Below are positions 7,899 to 17,201 of a DNA stretch of 64,000 nucleotides, piece by piece. Both the position numbers and the translations under genes were made by a program. The DNA comes from Aliivibrio salmonicida LFI1238 (GTDB lineage: Bacteria; Pseudomonadota; Gammaproteobacteria; Enterobacterales; Vibrionaceae), in contig NC_011313.1 in the NCBI RefSeq assembly GCF_000196495.1, forward strand, positions 1,054,001 to 1,118,000, written 5' to 3'. The notes below the pieces were generated by a model, which did not search any database, was not told the origin of the DNA, and saw only the letters and a list, made by a program, of their open reading frames with translations. Numbering within the stretch: position 1 is the first letter of the stretch; the number at the start of each line of letters is the position of its first letter.

Positions 7899-10381
7899 TG
7901 AAAGCAAATGTAGAGCCCATAGACCAAGTCCCTAGTCATCGTTTCGATACAGCGTGGCGACTTCATTTTGTGCGCGACTACGCCGAGTTGATGAAAACAA
8001 TCCCAGATCCCCTTGCTGTTACGTCCAAAGAACTCAAAGCCGCATTAACAAAACATGGTTATTCAAACATTGACCCTGACGCTATTTTCTATAATGAATT
8101 TAGAGGAGCGATGAGCAGTTCACGCAGTTATAATGGGTGGGCACACCATGAAGCTCCTTCTAAATCTTACACGGTAACTCAAGCTGTCATGTTAAATGTC
8201 TTTAATAAGTTTAGAGACACATTCCCCGATACGATCAACGTAGATACGGGAATATATACCAAAGGCGCAGATGGCGTCATGTTTGATGAGCGTAATGAAG
8301 TACGTCTGCTCTCGTCTGCATTATGGGATATCACCTATTCAGATTTAGATATTCAAACGTCTTACACTGCTGAGTTAACTCGATTTTGGGCTAATAATAG
8401 CGAACGTTATACTCAACTGATGCGTGACAGCTTTGCTTTTTCAGCACATCAACAGTATCAACTTGGCTTACTAGAACAAGATAATTACCAACTCGTTCTT
8501 ACTCTGTTAAAACCAGCTCGTCCTGCAAATATTCACGTTTATCGATTCGATATTTATGGGTATGACGCGACGGACATGTTGTTAATCGAACAAGCGGGAC
8601 AATCTGGAGGCGTATTATATATTCCGGGGAGTGAGCAACCCTTTGTTGCTTATCGTACAGAGCGTCAATTGAAAAAAACGATGTATAAACGACTCCAAGA
8701 TCCTGCGAATAAGAAAGCGTTACTCAACCACTTTAGCCTTTATTTACGTCAAGATGGAACGACATATTCTGGTGTAGACAGTGCGTTAACTCAACTCGTT
8801 AACGGCAATTGGAATGACCGTTATTTTATGATGAAACACCACCCTGTGACGGGCAATGTCTTTGCCAGAATGACTGAATTGCGAAAAGCACGCATGAGCA
8901 GTGATGGAGACACCATGATAAAATCGAATGCCGAGTCTCAGCGTGATTATATCTTGTCTATTGCTAACAGCTTGGTCATCCTTTTCCCAGTCGTTGACAT
9001 ATTAATTCCTGAACTTGGTATTCCCTTAACTCTTTCTTTGAGTAGCACTCAATTTGGACTTAGTTTAGATAAAGCAGTCAATGGCGATTCGTTATCTGAA
9101 CGGCTGACAGGAACTCGCATGAGTGCGGTTAATGCTGCCGTTCTTGGCACCGCCACCATACTTCCCGTGATGGTAACATATGGTCAATCACTCGCCCTTT
9201 CTGCTGAAAAAGAAATTAGCTTACTGCCCAACCGAGTTCTTTTAAATGAGGGGGTTTCTGCTCACACTTTGAATGATTTCACATCAATGCCTCGAATTGT
9301 GATTCATCCTCAAACTGGTGAAGAGTTACTCGGCGTTCAGTTAACAGAGAGTGGCAGAAGTACCTTATTAAGAGCCGATGGGTTTGGCTATTTTAGAGAA
9401 ATAGATCCATTAAGTGGGAGACTGATCAACGATAGTCGTGTAGTTCGAGCGTTTAATATAGAAAATAATGAACCTCAATGGCTTGAACGAGGTGGTTTAA
9501 GAGGAGGAAATGGTGGCAGTGGAGATATCGAAACCAATGAGATCTCTTCAGATTATACGCCAAACCATAGCCAACAATCGGAGATCTTACTGCCAGAAGA
9601 TCTACCAGAGCCTCAAGGCATTGGAGGCTCTGGATATGCAGATATGACAGGGGGACGAGATCTTGAAGCTTACGAATTAGAGCAGCAAGTCAACCCTTAT
9701 GGTTATCTATCTGATACAAAAGCATTACACCGCTTAAGCACTGAAGCGCAAAAAGAAATTCAGAACCTCCCTTTTTACAGAGGATATCAATCTGAATTAA
9801 ATGGATCGCGCGTGTTCCGTGGTGATACACGACTACCTGATGAAATATTCCATTCAGGTTTCAATCGTAGAATAGAACCCGTTGAGTACGTTGAGATCGC
9901 TCATCATACTCGTGGTATCCGTGGTGTTATTTCAACCAGTACAGAACAATCTGTTGCAGTCAATTATGCTTTAGATAGTCAGCGTGGGTATGTTTATGCG
10001 ATTGAACTTAATCACGGCGGAAAAACGGTAGATACGCTATTACGAGACGAATCATTGAATGAAATAGCGACACTGAACATTCCACCAGAAGACATCATGT
10101 TTGCTGTTGGGCCATTTAACAGTGTTAATTCAAGCTATAGAGAAGTCGTTGAAAACGCCGCTTATCGCACTGCAGAAGTGCGAATAAACCCGCATTCAAC
10201 CGCCTCAACAGAAGCCGCAGAACAAGCTTTTGAGCGCCTCAAAAACACGCTGAAATATGAATTAAGTTCAGGGATGTCATTCGCTGACCGTTACGTCAAT
10301 CGCAGTGACTTGTTATGGTACGAAGATGAAATGCTTGAAAACACATTAAACAATGAGTTGTCATTACCCGTAAATCATTAA
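7898..10381 (+). CDS. Large toxin: DUF6543/TcdB-like translocation region with C-terminal ADP-ribosyltransferase domain (N-terminus probably truncated)
   Basis: 827 residues from a GTG whose G is the last base of the IS91 flank CAAG; the frame also runs back 30 bases into the IS. No ATG or ribosome site precedes it, so the true N-terminus has probably been lost. Residues about 1-330 resemble the dermonecrotic/DUF6543 toxin module (GVLYIPGSEQPFVAY). Residues about 345-440 are hydrophobic (IANSLVILFPVVDILIPELG), like a pore/translocation segment. From about 620 a cholera/pertussis-type ADP-ribosyltransferase follows: VFRGDTRLPDEI with R641, ISTSTE with S679-T-S, and LNEIATLNIP with catalytic Glu E722, in the R-STS-E order. 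This fold transfers ADP-ribose from NAD to host proteins. No signal peptide is present. A terminator follows. The target and the delivery route are unknown. Confidence 0.75.
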   Translation: MKANVEPIDQVPSHRFDTAWRLHFVRDYAELMKTIPDPLAVTSKELKAALTKHGYSNIDPDAIFYNEFRGAMSSSRSYNGWAHHEAPSKSYTVTQAVMLNVFNKFRDTFPDTINVDTGIYTKGADGVMFDERNEVRLLSSALWDITYSDLDIQTSYTAELTRFWANNSERYTQLMRDSFAFSAHQQYQLGLLEQDNYQLVLTLLKPARPANIHVYRFDIYGYDATDMLLIEQAGQSGGVLYIPGSEQPFVAYRTERQLKKTMYKRLQDPANKKALLNHFSLYLRQDGTTYSGVDSALTQLVNGNWNDRYFMMKHHPVTGNVFARMTELRKARMSSDGDTMIKSNAESQRDYILSIANSLVILFPVVDILIPELGIPLTLSLSSTQFGLSLDKAVNGDSLSERLTGTRMSAVNAAVLGTATILPVMVTYGQSLALSAEKEISLLPNRVLLNEGVSAHTLNDFTSMPRIVIHPQTGEELLGVQLTESGRSTLLRADGFGYFREIDPLSGRLINDSRVVRAFNIENNEPQWLERGGLRGGNGGSGDIETNEISSDYTPNHSQQSEILLPEDLPEPQGIGGSGYADMTGGRDLEAYELEQQVNPYGYLSDTKALHRLSTEAQKEIQNLPFYRGYQSELNGSRVFRGDTRLPDEIFHSGFNRRIEPVEYVEIAHHTRGIRGVISTSTEQSVAVNYALDSQRGYVYAIELNHGGKTVDTLLRDESLNEIATLNIPPEDIMFAVGPFNSVNSSYREVVENAAYRTAEVRINPHSTASTEAAEQAFERLKNTLKYELSSGMSFADRYVNRSDLLWYEDEMLENTLNNELSLPVNH

Positions 10382-10794
10382 CCAAATAAGGTGATAACCA
10401 CCAACCAAACGATATGTAACACTGAGTAATTCTCTCATTACTTAAAATACCTTAAACGCCCCTGATTTGGACTAGGGGCGTTTAATTACCCCCTCACTAT
10501 TTACCACGATCCCTTGCTAAGGGATTATCCTCCTTTCAATAAACGCATTATTAATGAATCGACCTTGTACATTTACTAATCAAAAACACAATAAACTAAC
10601 GAATCAACATAAAAATCTACATTTTCAGATGGATCACAAAATAATAATCTAGTTATTAACTAAATTGTTTTTAGAAATGCTTATTGATACGTATCAAGTA
10701 CTCTAAAAATAAATCGCTCAAAATACCTCTAAATGGTTACTAGTTTAGTTATTCACTTTTTACATCTTATCTAAAAATTATAATTGAGGTATTT
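10382..10794. other. Intergenic stretch between toxin and yjiH-like gene
   Basis: Holds the toxin terminator (10453-10484), then AT-rich DNA with no gene. A TTGAGG ribosome site at the end serves the next gene. No clear operator was recognised. Confidence 0.5.
10453..10484 (+). terminator. Terminator after the toxin gene
   Basis: An 11-bp perfect stem TAAACGCCCCT / AGGGGCGTTTA with a 10-base loop, followed by ATT. GC-rich core; U-tract short but present within the 3' arm. Confidence 0.75.
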
Positions 10795-11171
10795 ATGACG
10801 CAACCGACTGAGCAAGCTCGTAAGGTCACTATAGGCAGCTACTTAGCACTTGCCTTCGCAGTAATGTTCTTTTCTGGTTTAATGACATCTAACGAATGGT
10901 ATGGAGTATTAGACTTCACGACGTTGAATGGTTCTTTTGGACAAGTGGCTTATTCCGTTTCTGAAACGGCAGATGGCGTACAAGCAGCAACAACATCATT
11001 ACGCGGTAAAGGCGGTAGTGGTGCTCGTGACGGTTTCATTTTTGCATTAACTCTTATTCCTACCGTTATGTTTGCATTGGGTATGATTAACGTTCTTGAG
11101 CATTACGGCGCACTTGATGCGGCTCGTAAACTGCTTACTCCTCTTCTTCGTCCTCTAATGGGCATTCCTGG
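10795..11171 (+). pseudogene. YjiH-like nucleoside-recognition membrane protein, truncated by IS66
   Basis: About 125 codons remain. The product starts MTQPTEQARKVTIGSYLALAF, with membrane segments near 14-32 and 84-100, the RGKGGSGARDGFIFALTLIPTVMFALG stretch (given here only by its ends: RGKGG near 70, LIPTVMFALG near 91) and NVLEHYGALD, like the E. coli YjiH family with a nucleoside-recognition (Gate) domain. IS66 enters after Gly at 11171 and supplies a TAA. The 3' part is not on the far side of the element. The normal substrate of this family is uncertain. A good TTGAGG ribosome site precedes the ATG. Confidence 0.75.
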
Positions 11172-11187
11172 GTAAGCGTGCGGGGAA

Positions 11188-12675
11188 CTACACCTTGTCT
11201 TTTACATTCCAAGGTAAAAGTGAATCGATATCTGGCGATCCAACACATAAACGATCTAGACAATACCTAATATAATCGTAAGGGATTAATCCGTTTGCCT
11301 TTGCTGTTTCTACAATGCTGTAAAGCATTGCACTTGAATCTGCACCAGCCGTTGAACCCGAAAATAACCAGTTTTTCCGGCCGATAACAAACGGTTTAAC
11401 CGCTCGCTCTGCTCGATTGTTATCAATAGATAACAATCCATCATCAATATAACGAACTAATTTATCCCATTGATTTAATGTATAGCTAATCGCCTCACCT
11501 AATTTTGTTTTAGGTGATACTCGACTAACTGCGCTATCAAGCCAATCACGGAGCTCTTTAAGTAAATCGCGGGCTTCTGTCTGCCTAGCAACATACTTGG
11601 CTTCAGGGGAAGCCTCTTTTAATAACGATTCGATCCGGTATAGCTTTTGGATTTTACTCAATACCCAATCTGCACTCCCTGTTTTCCCTTTTACTTGAAC
11701 ACGTTGAGCCTCAATAAATCGTCGACGTGCGTGTGCCCAACAGCCAACTAAAATCGCTTCAGTTTGTTCATAACCTTGGTAACCATCGGTATGTAAATAC
11801 CCGTTATAACCTTTTAAAAAGTTAACTGGATGGTAGCCATGCCTGCTAGATTGATAATCATAAAGTACAATTCCAGGCAAAACACCAGAGCCTGGAGAAT
11901 CATAGCCAGAGCAGTAGACCCACATATAACATTTTGCTTTTTCAACATCCAACACATTTACCGTTGTTTCATCACAATGCAGAGTGGGTTGTTCAAGCAA
12001 AATACGATGTAACTCGTTATTAAGAGGGGTAAATAGTACCGAGCATTTTATTAACCAATCCGCCATCGTTCGCCGTCCAATAATGATACCCCATTGCTGA
12101 AATAACGTTTCTTGACGATAAAGTGGAAGACTGTATTGAAATTTAGCCGTAATAATTTGAGCAAGTAAACTTGCGGTCGCAATCCCTTTAGGGATTGGTG
12201 ACGCTGGCATTGGGGCTTGTTTAATGTCTACTGAAGTATTGTTTTTTTCACAATTTCGGCAAGCATATTTAGGACGAACATGTTGAATAACTTCCACTTT
12301 AGCTGGTACAAATTCCAACTTTTCACTGATGTCTTTACCCATCGCATGCATCTCTAGACCGCAACACTTACAAGTTTTATCTTTTATGTCGTGGATAATA
12401 ACAGTACGCGGTAAGTCTTCAGGTAAGCGTTGGCGTTTTGGCTTTTGACGAGTGTAGGTAATCGTTTGTGTGTCATCATTTTCAATGATGATTTCTTCTT
12501 CTGTTTCATTGAATAAATCAAATTGAGTCGAGTCAGATTCACTGCTTTTACCAAAGCGCTGATGTTGAGCCAGCCGAAATTGCTCTAGAAGACGGTTATA
12601 TTTATTTTCAAGCTGAAGCACAAGTGCTTTCAGCTCGTCAATGGTATCAGGAAGTGGTTTTATTTTATCAGTCAT
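11188..12675 (-). CDS. tnpC: IS66 transposase TnpC (copy A)
   Basis: 495 residues, the DDE transposase of IS66 elements. A leucine-zipper-like N-terminus (LKALVLQLENKYNRLLEQ) is followed by a zinc-finger-like region (CKCCGLEMH, ACRNCEKN). The catalytic region has Asp in HCDETTVNVLD, Asp in HTDGYQGYEQ and Glu in NNRAERAVKPF. It is identical to the copies at 31305, 48855 and 60464 and has full family length, so it is presumably functional. Confidence 0.95.
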   Translation of the reverse strand: MTDKIKPLPDTIDELKALVLQLENKYNRLLEQFRLAQHQRFGKSSESDSTQFDLFNETEEEIIIENDDTQTITYTRQKPKRQRLPEDLPRTVIIHDIKDKTCKCCGLEMHAMGKDISEKLEFVPAKVEVIQHVRPKYACRNCEKNNTSVDIKQAPMPASPIPKGIATASLLAQIITAKFQYSLPLYRQETLFQQWGIIIGRRTMADWLIKCSVLFTPLNNELHRILLEQPTLHCDETTVNVLDVEKAKCYMWVYCSGYDSPGSGVLPGIVLYDYQSSRHGYHPVNFLKGYNGYLHTDGYQGYEQTEAILVGCWAHARRRFIEAQRVQVKGKTGSADWVLSKIQKLYRIESLLKEASPEAKYVARQTEARDLLKELRDWLDSAVSRVSPKTKLGEAISYTLNQWDKLVRYIDDGLLSIDNNRAERAVKPFVIGRKNWLFSGSTAGADSSAMLYSIVETAKANGLIPYDYIRYCLDRLCVGSPDIDSLLPWNVKDKV

Positions 12676-12746
12676 GTAGATGACTATATAACGATAATAC
12701 AGGTAATCAATCGGTTGCCTCCTATTCTTGACTGAGAATCAACTAT

Positions 12747-13094
12747 TTAAAGGGTTGTTTGATAATGTACCGGTTGATGTCCTAAGATATCAAAACCTTG
12801 TAATAGCAGTGTCAGTTGCTGCTCTGATAATGCTAACGTATCGTTATTTATATTTCGTGGCCATTTGAAGCGGTCTTCATCTAATCGCTTGTACCATAAA
12901 GCGAATCCTGTTTTATCCCAATACAATATTTTGAGTTTATCACGAGGCTTATTGCAAAATATAAATAGAGCATCACTAAACGGTGATAGTTGCATTTCTT
13001 GCTCAACAATCACGACAAGGCCATTAATGGCCTTGCGAAAATCGACAAAATCACGATGAAGATAAATGGTGGAAACATCAGTAAATACATTCAT
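12747..13094 (-). CDS. tnpB: IS66 accessory protein TnpB (copy A)
   Basis: 115 residues of the IS66 Orf2 family. Hallmarks are VDFRKAINGLV near residue 18, FIFCNKPRDKLKILYWD near residue 45 and GFALWYKRLDEDRFKWP. TnpB is required for IS66 transposition, but its biochemical role is unknown. Its start overlaps the tnpA stop by 4 bases (ATGA), implying translational coupling. Confidence 0.94.
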   Translation of the reverse strand: MNVFTDVSTIYLHRDFVDFRKAINGLVVIVEQEMQLSPFSDALFIFCNKPRDKLKILYWDKTGFALWYKRLDEDRFKWPRNINNDTLALSEQQLTLLLQGFDILGHQPVHYQTTL

Positions 13095-13405
13095 GATTGA
13101 TACCCTTTTAATAAGAGTCCTATCCAGTGAGGTTCAGTATTAGCTGGCAATGTTAATCGCAATTTTCCGATAGAAAGTTGAATATCTGGTAATTGTGGAG
13201 TGGCGATGATAGTTGATGTTAACGCTTCTACTTTCAAGAAAGTAGAAGCGTTAATCTTTTGTTTCCATCGTGCTTTACGTGCACTAAATGTCTTTGGCAG
13301 AATATTATGGTTACGACAAAATTCAGCGGCACTAAGCTTGCTAGATTGCTGAGATTCAAATAGAGCGTGCCATTGCTCTGGTGTTCTCTTTTTATCTTTT
13401 TGCAT
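13091..13405 (-). CDS. tnpA: IS66 accessory protein TnpA (copy A)
   Basis: 104 residues. The N-terminal helix-turn-helix-like part reads TPEQWHALFESQQSSKLSAAEFCR..., followed by basic KTFSARKARWKQK, then a C-terminal strand-rich part. It is the first gene of the element, 81 bases from its end. An internal 12-bp inverted repeat (CTTCTACTTTC and its complement) lies in the coding sequence. Confidence 0.92.
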   Translation of the reverse strand: MQKDKKRTPEQWHALFESQQSSKLSAAEFCRNHNILPKTFSARKARWKQKINASTFLKVEALTSTIIATPQLPDIQLSIGKLRLTLPANTEPHWIGLLLKGYQS

Positions 13406-13486
13406 AATTACGTTCTCGTTAAATGAAAGATCGTAAGATACGCATAATGAATTTTATTTGTTAGGTGTAGTTCCCCGCACGCTTAC

Positions 13487-13918
13487 AAGCCAAGTATGTT
13501 GCTAGGCAGACAGAAGCCCGCGATTTACTTAAAGAGCTCCGTGATTGGCTTGATAGCGCAGTTAGTCGAGTATCACCTAAAACAAAATTAGGTGAGGCGA
13601 TTAGCTATACATTAAATCAATGGGATAAATTAGTTCGTTATATTGATGATGGATTGTTATCTATTGATAACAATCGAGCAGAGCGAGCGGTTAAACCGTT
13701 TGTTATCGGCCGGAAAAACTGGTTATTTTCGGGTTCAACGGCTGGTGCAGATTCAAGTGCAATGCTTTACAGCATTGTAGAAACAGCAAAGGCAAACGGA
13801 TTAATCCCTTACGATTATATTAGGTATTGTCTAGATCGTTTATGTGTTGGATCGCCAGATATCGATTCACTTTTACCTTGGAATGTAAAAGACAAGGTGT
13901 AGTTCCCTGCACGCTTAC
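13487..13918 (+). mobile_element. IS66 fragment: 3' part of tnpC and right end
   Basis: 432 bases matching the tnpC end of an IS66 copy, starting exactly at AAGCCAAG and ending with an end sequence that has one change (CCCTGC for CCCCGC). The remaining codons run in frame to the TAG at 13902. Added to the 1,891-base piece at 32809-34699 it makes one full element plus 8 bases, so the two are halves of one copy that another IS66 split. Confidence 0.92.
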
Positions 13919-14012
13919 GATCGAAAGGAGGGAGTGATAGGTTGAAACGTAAGGCAGATAATCCGTTATCTGCCGATGAGACACTAAATATTTAGAGACT
14001 ACAGTGTGTTGT

Positions 14013-14870
14013 TTAATCGAATTCTTGATCTTCTAGCTGACGCTCTTTGCGTAAACGCGCTTCTTCCATGACCGCATTAATCTCTGCCATCAATCCATCA
14101 ACATCGGCATCTTCGCCATTGTCCACAAATACGCCTGTTAGCACTGTGTTTGGCATTAATTCGCCAACTTCATACAAAGCCCACATCTCTTTAGCATATT
14201 CAGTACCAAGCAGCTCAGGCGCATATTGGCCATAGTACGTAGTCATGTTGTTGACATCACGCTCTAACATCCATTTAGCGTTGTTGTTTGCTGATGCATC
14301 AACGGCTTGAGGTAAATCGATAATGACAGGGCCAAGGTGATCAACTAACACGTTAAATTCAGATAAATCACCGTGTATGATGCCGACGCATAACATGCGA
14401 GTGACGTATTGGATCATTAAATCGTGATCACGTAATGCTTGTTCTTTAGATAATGAAATGTCGTTCAGACGAGGGGCTACAGAGCCTTCATCATCGGTAA
14501 CGAGCTCCATTAATAATACACCATCAAAACAACCATAAGGCTGTGGTACACGAACCCCAGCGGCTGATAGTTTGTACAGTGCATCAATCTCAGCGTTTTG
14601 CCATACTTTTTCTTGTTCGTCACGACCGAATTTAGAGCCTTTTTCCATCGCACGCGCTCGACGACTGTTTTTTACTTTTCGGCCTTCACGATACGCAACC
14701 GCTTGTTTAAAGCTACGTTGCTCAATTTCTTTATAAACTTTGGCACATTTAATATCGTCGCCACTGCGAACTATGTAGACATCCGCTTCTTTGCCACTCA
14801 TTAATTGGGTTTGAACTTCATCTATTAAACCATCTTCAACTAATGGCAGTAATCTGTTTGGTATTTTCAT
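14013..14870 (-). CDS. RIO1-family serine protein kinase
   Basis: 285 residues of the bacterial RIO1-like group (similar to Pseudomonas PA4780). A RIO-type nucleotide loop, MSGKEADVYIVRSG, lies at about residues 24-37. The invariant lysine is in KCAKVYKEIEQRSFK, the catalytic loop is IIHGDLSEFNVLVD with catalytic Asp and metal-binding Asn, and the metal-binding aspartate is in VIIDLPQAVD. It probably phosphorylates serine on unknown targets in the cytoplasm. It is complete, single, and divergent from pepE. Its 3' side lies about 95 bases from the IS66 fragment. Confidence 0.93.
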   Translation of the reverse strand: MKIPNRLLPLVEDGLIDEVQTQLMSGKEADVYIVRSGDDIKCAKVYKEIEQRSFKQAVAYREGRKVKNSRRARAMEKGSKFGRDEQEKVWQNAEIDALYKLSAAGVRVPQPYGCFDGVLLMELVTDDEGSVAPRLNDISLSKEQALRDHDLMIQYVTRMLCVGIIHGDLSEFNVLVDHLGPVIIDLPQAVDASANNNAKWMLERDVNNMTTYYGQYAPELLGTEYAKEMWALYEVGELMPNTVLTGVFVDNGEDADVDGLMAEINAVMEEARLRKERQLEDQEFD

Positions 14871-15348
14871 TGCACCTTCAATTATGAGCGTAGGTAACGT
14901 CGCAAAGTGTGACGTGTTTTTGAACTATTGTGTAAATTTAGAGGGCATTATGCCTATATTCTGCTTTGTCACAAGTTTTGGTGATAAGTTATTTTCTGTC
15001 TTGTTTGTGATCAAGTGAATATTTCTTTTAATTTAGACTTAATTTATAGACTACAGATACGATCTAACACAAGTTTTAACCTCATTATTTCTGATATGGT
15101 TTTACACCAATCAACATAAGTATCTGATCATTCTACTTGTTAAAGTCGATCATAGCTGTGTTATGAATTGTGCCATTAGCCTGGCAATTTAACCACAATT
15201 TATACTTTGTTCTGTTCAATTTTTCATGCAAAATCATCTGAACAGCGACTGATCAAGATTGGTATCATCTTTTCGTAATCCTATCACTTACTTTACTTGA
15301 ATTGGATAGAAGTAAACAGTGATGTTAAATAGACATAAGGCAGTTCCA
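14871..15348. other. Divergent promoter region between RIO kinase and pepE
   Basis: About 480 AT-rich bases with no convincing small gene. It must contain promoters for both flanking genes. A half-site TGTGATCAAGTGA near 15006 recalls CRP but the second half is poor, so no site is claimed. Confidence 0.4.
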
Positions 15349-16086
15349 ATGGATATTTTATTATTAAGTAACGGCAAGATTTCTGGTAACAACTACGTAA
15401 TGGAATTTGCGAGTGAAGCAATTGTTGAACAAATTCAACGTACTAAAGCAAAAAATTTAGTACTTATCCCTTACGCGGTGATTCGTTCTAGCCACGATGA
15501 CCGTGTTGCTTTGGTTCAACAAACGTTTGATCACTTAGGCCTAGATTGTAAAGTAACGGGTCTGCACCGTTCAGAAGACCCTGTAAAAACGATTCAAGAA
15601 GCCGATGGTATTTTGGTCAGTGGCGGTAATACATGGGTATTAAACAAAACATTGCATGACTTAGGACTTGTCGGTCCAATCAGAAAAGCGGTATTGGATA
15701 AGGGTATTCCTTACATTGGTTGGAGTGCGGGCACAAACATTGGTTGTCCTACCATCCGCACGACGAATGATATGCCAATTATCACAGGGGCGATTCTTCC
15801 TTCGCTAAACTTAGTGCCATTTCAAATTAATCCGCACTATTTAGAAGCGTCTGTTGAAGGGCACTTTGGTGAAACGCGTGATGAACGTATTCAAGAATTT
15901 TTAGAAATCAATAAACACGAACCGGTTGTTGGGATCCCTGAAGGCACATGGCTGCATATTCTTGACGGTAAGTTAAGCTACCATACTGCCAATGAGAAAT
16001 CGTTGAAGTTATTCTCGTATGGTAAAGATCCTGTGTATTACAGTGCAGAAGATGATGTTCAATTCTTAATGGAACACAGCTGTTAA
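15349..16086 (+). CDS. pepE: Dipeptidase E (alpha-aspartyl dipeptidase)
   Basis: A cytoplasmic serine peptidase, family S51, that hydrolyses dipeptides with N-terminal aspartate. The start at 15349 gives MDILLLSNGK, matches the family N-terminus and has AAGG about 9 bases upstream; an upstream in-frame ATG at 15319 would add 10 residues with no support. The nucleophile elbow is YIGWSAGTN with Ser126. Other family blocks are SGGNTWVLNKTL, INPHYLEA and VVGIPEGTWL. The length of 245 residues is near the E. coli enzyme (229). A terminator follows. Confidence 0.94.
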   Translation: MDILLLSNGKISGNNYVMEFASEAIVEQIQRTKAKNLVLIPYAVIRSSHDDRVALVQQTFDHLGLDCKVTGLHRSEDPVKTIQEADGILVSGGNTWVLNKTLHDLGLVGPIRKAVLDKGIPYIGWSAGTNIGCPTIRTTNDMPIITGAILPSLNLVPFQINPHYLEASVEGHFGETRDERIQEFLEINKHEPVVGIPEGTWLHILDGKLSYHTANEKSLKLFSYGKDPVYYSAEDDVQFLMEHSC

Positions 16087-16120
16087 TTTATGTTTGTCGT
16101 AAAGCGATAGATTAAGAGGA

Positions 16121-16152
16121 GGCCAAGTTACTCGATAACTTGGCCTTTTTAT
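16121..16152 (+). terminator. Terminator after pepE
   Basis: A perfect 10-bp stem GGCCAAGTTA / TAACTTGGCC with loop CTCGA, followed by TTTTTATTTTT. Confidence 0.92.
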
Positions 16153-16185
16153 TTTTCCATATTTAATTATTGAGAATTAATGTTG

Positions 16186-17073
16186 TTAAAATAGTGTTGC
16201 CTGATGTTCAGCAAGTGAAAAAATACGTTCAATAGTATCAATAACAGCTCTAACCCGTGGTACAGAGGTTAAATCAGGGTGAACGACGAGCCATACAAAT
16301 AAATCGTCATTACGGCTATTTTGTGGAAATAATCTAACGAGGTTACTGCTTTCTTTTTGGTAATAAATGGGTAATTCGCCAATCCCTGCTCCTTGTTCAA
16401 TAAGGTCTTTTAAGATAGCACTGGAATTAACTTGAGCAGTAATATGTGCATTATTCCTACATTTTCCGACTAGTGTTTCATTTTGCTTATGAGTAACTCC
16501 GGGTTGATAAATGACAACATTATGGTTCTTAAAATTGTCATTATCGTTAGGGTAACCATGAGTCGAAATATAATGTTTACTTGCAAATAAACCAACATTC
16601 CATTGAGCTAAACGTTTTGTTTTTACGTTTGGACTATTGGGCCTGATTGTTCGTATTGCGATATCTGTCTCATTTAAATTTACATCAAGAGTAGAGGTTG
16701 AAATACTGAGTTCGATGCAAATTTTTGGATATGATTGTTGGATCGCAGCAACTGCTTTATTTATGAAATCTAAGGCAAGACCGTCAGTTGTTGTTAATCG
16801 AACGATTCCTTCAGGATCACTGGTATGCATTCTTCGTTCAATAGAGTGTGCCGCGCTCTCCATCGCTAACGCATCGTTTAAGAGTTTATCCCCTTCTTTT
16901 GTTAGTGTATAGCCCAGCGGTGACTTAACAAAAAGATTTTGATTGATCACTTTTTCGAAGGCTTTAATTCGTCGTCCAATTGTCGTTTGGTCAACATTTA
17001 ACTCCTCACTTGCTTTCCCTAATGTATTACAGCGATAAACGGCAAGAAAAAATCGAATATCATCCCAATTCAT
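16186..17073 (-). CDS. LysR-family transcriptional regulator
   Basis: 295 residues. The N-terminal winged helix-turn-helix (MNWDDIRFFLAVYRCNTLGKA, helix region through TTIGRRIKAFE) is followed by a LysR substrate-binding domain (VRLTTTDGLALDFI, DIAIRTIRP, GAGIGELPIYYQ). It is of the short-chain-dehydrogenase-linked type often found next to its target. It is divergent from the SDR gene at 17202 with a perfect 11-bp inverted repeat between them, so autoregulation and control of that gene are likely. The inducer is unknown. Confidence 0.92.
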   Translation of the reverse strand: MNWDDIRFFLAVYRCNTLGKASEELNVDQTTIGRRIKAFEKVINQNLFVKSPLGYTLTKEGDKLLNDALAMESAAHSIERRMHTSDPEGIVRLTTTDGLALDFINKAVAAIQQSYPKICIELSISTSTLDVNLNETDIAIRTIRPNSPNVKTKRLAQWNVGLFASKHYISTHGYPNDNDNFKNHNVVIYQPGVTHKQNETLVGKCRNNAHITAQVNSSAILKDLIEQGAGIGELPIYYQKESSNLVRLFPQNSRNDDLFVWLVVHPDLTSVPRVRAVIDTIERIFSLAEHQATLF

Positions 17074-17092
17074 AATGTTTCCTTATCTTGTG

Positions 17093-17121
17093 CAAAAATG
17101 CATTATCTCTATGCATTTTTG
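17093..17121. promoter_or_regulatory. Inverted repeat, probable LysR operator
   Basis: CAAAAATGCAT, a 7-base spacer, then ATGCATTTTTG: a perfect 11-bp dyad located 20 bases from the LysR start and 80 bases from the SDR start. The size and the divergent context fit a LysR recognition site. Confidence 0.65.
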
Positions 17122-17201
17122 GTTCTTCTGTACTGTAATTTTAGTCGTTATATTGGTGACGTCTTACAGCGTGTTAGTTTTATCATATATAGAGGTTTCT
17201 T

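Larger units (their letters stand above)
11172..13486 (-). mobile_element. IS66-family insertion sequence, complete copy A
   Basis: 2,315 bases bounded by inverted ends GTAAGCGTGCGGGGAACTAC and its complement. It carries tnpA, tnpB and tnpC on the minus strand. IS66 elements normally create an 8-bp duplication. Here the left flank is ATTCCTGG and the right flank AAGCCAAG, which differ, so the element now joins two previously unlinked sequences. The right flank is internal tnpC sequence of another IS66 copy. Confidence 0.95.

Noticed and set aside
13654..13902. 82-codon protein gene
   Set aside because: It is the in-frame tail of a tnpC fragment starting at an internal TTG/ATG-like codon, not a gene of its own.
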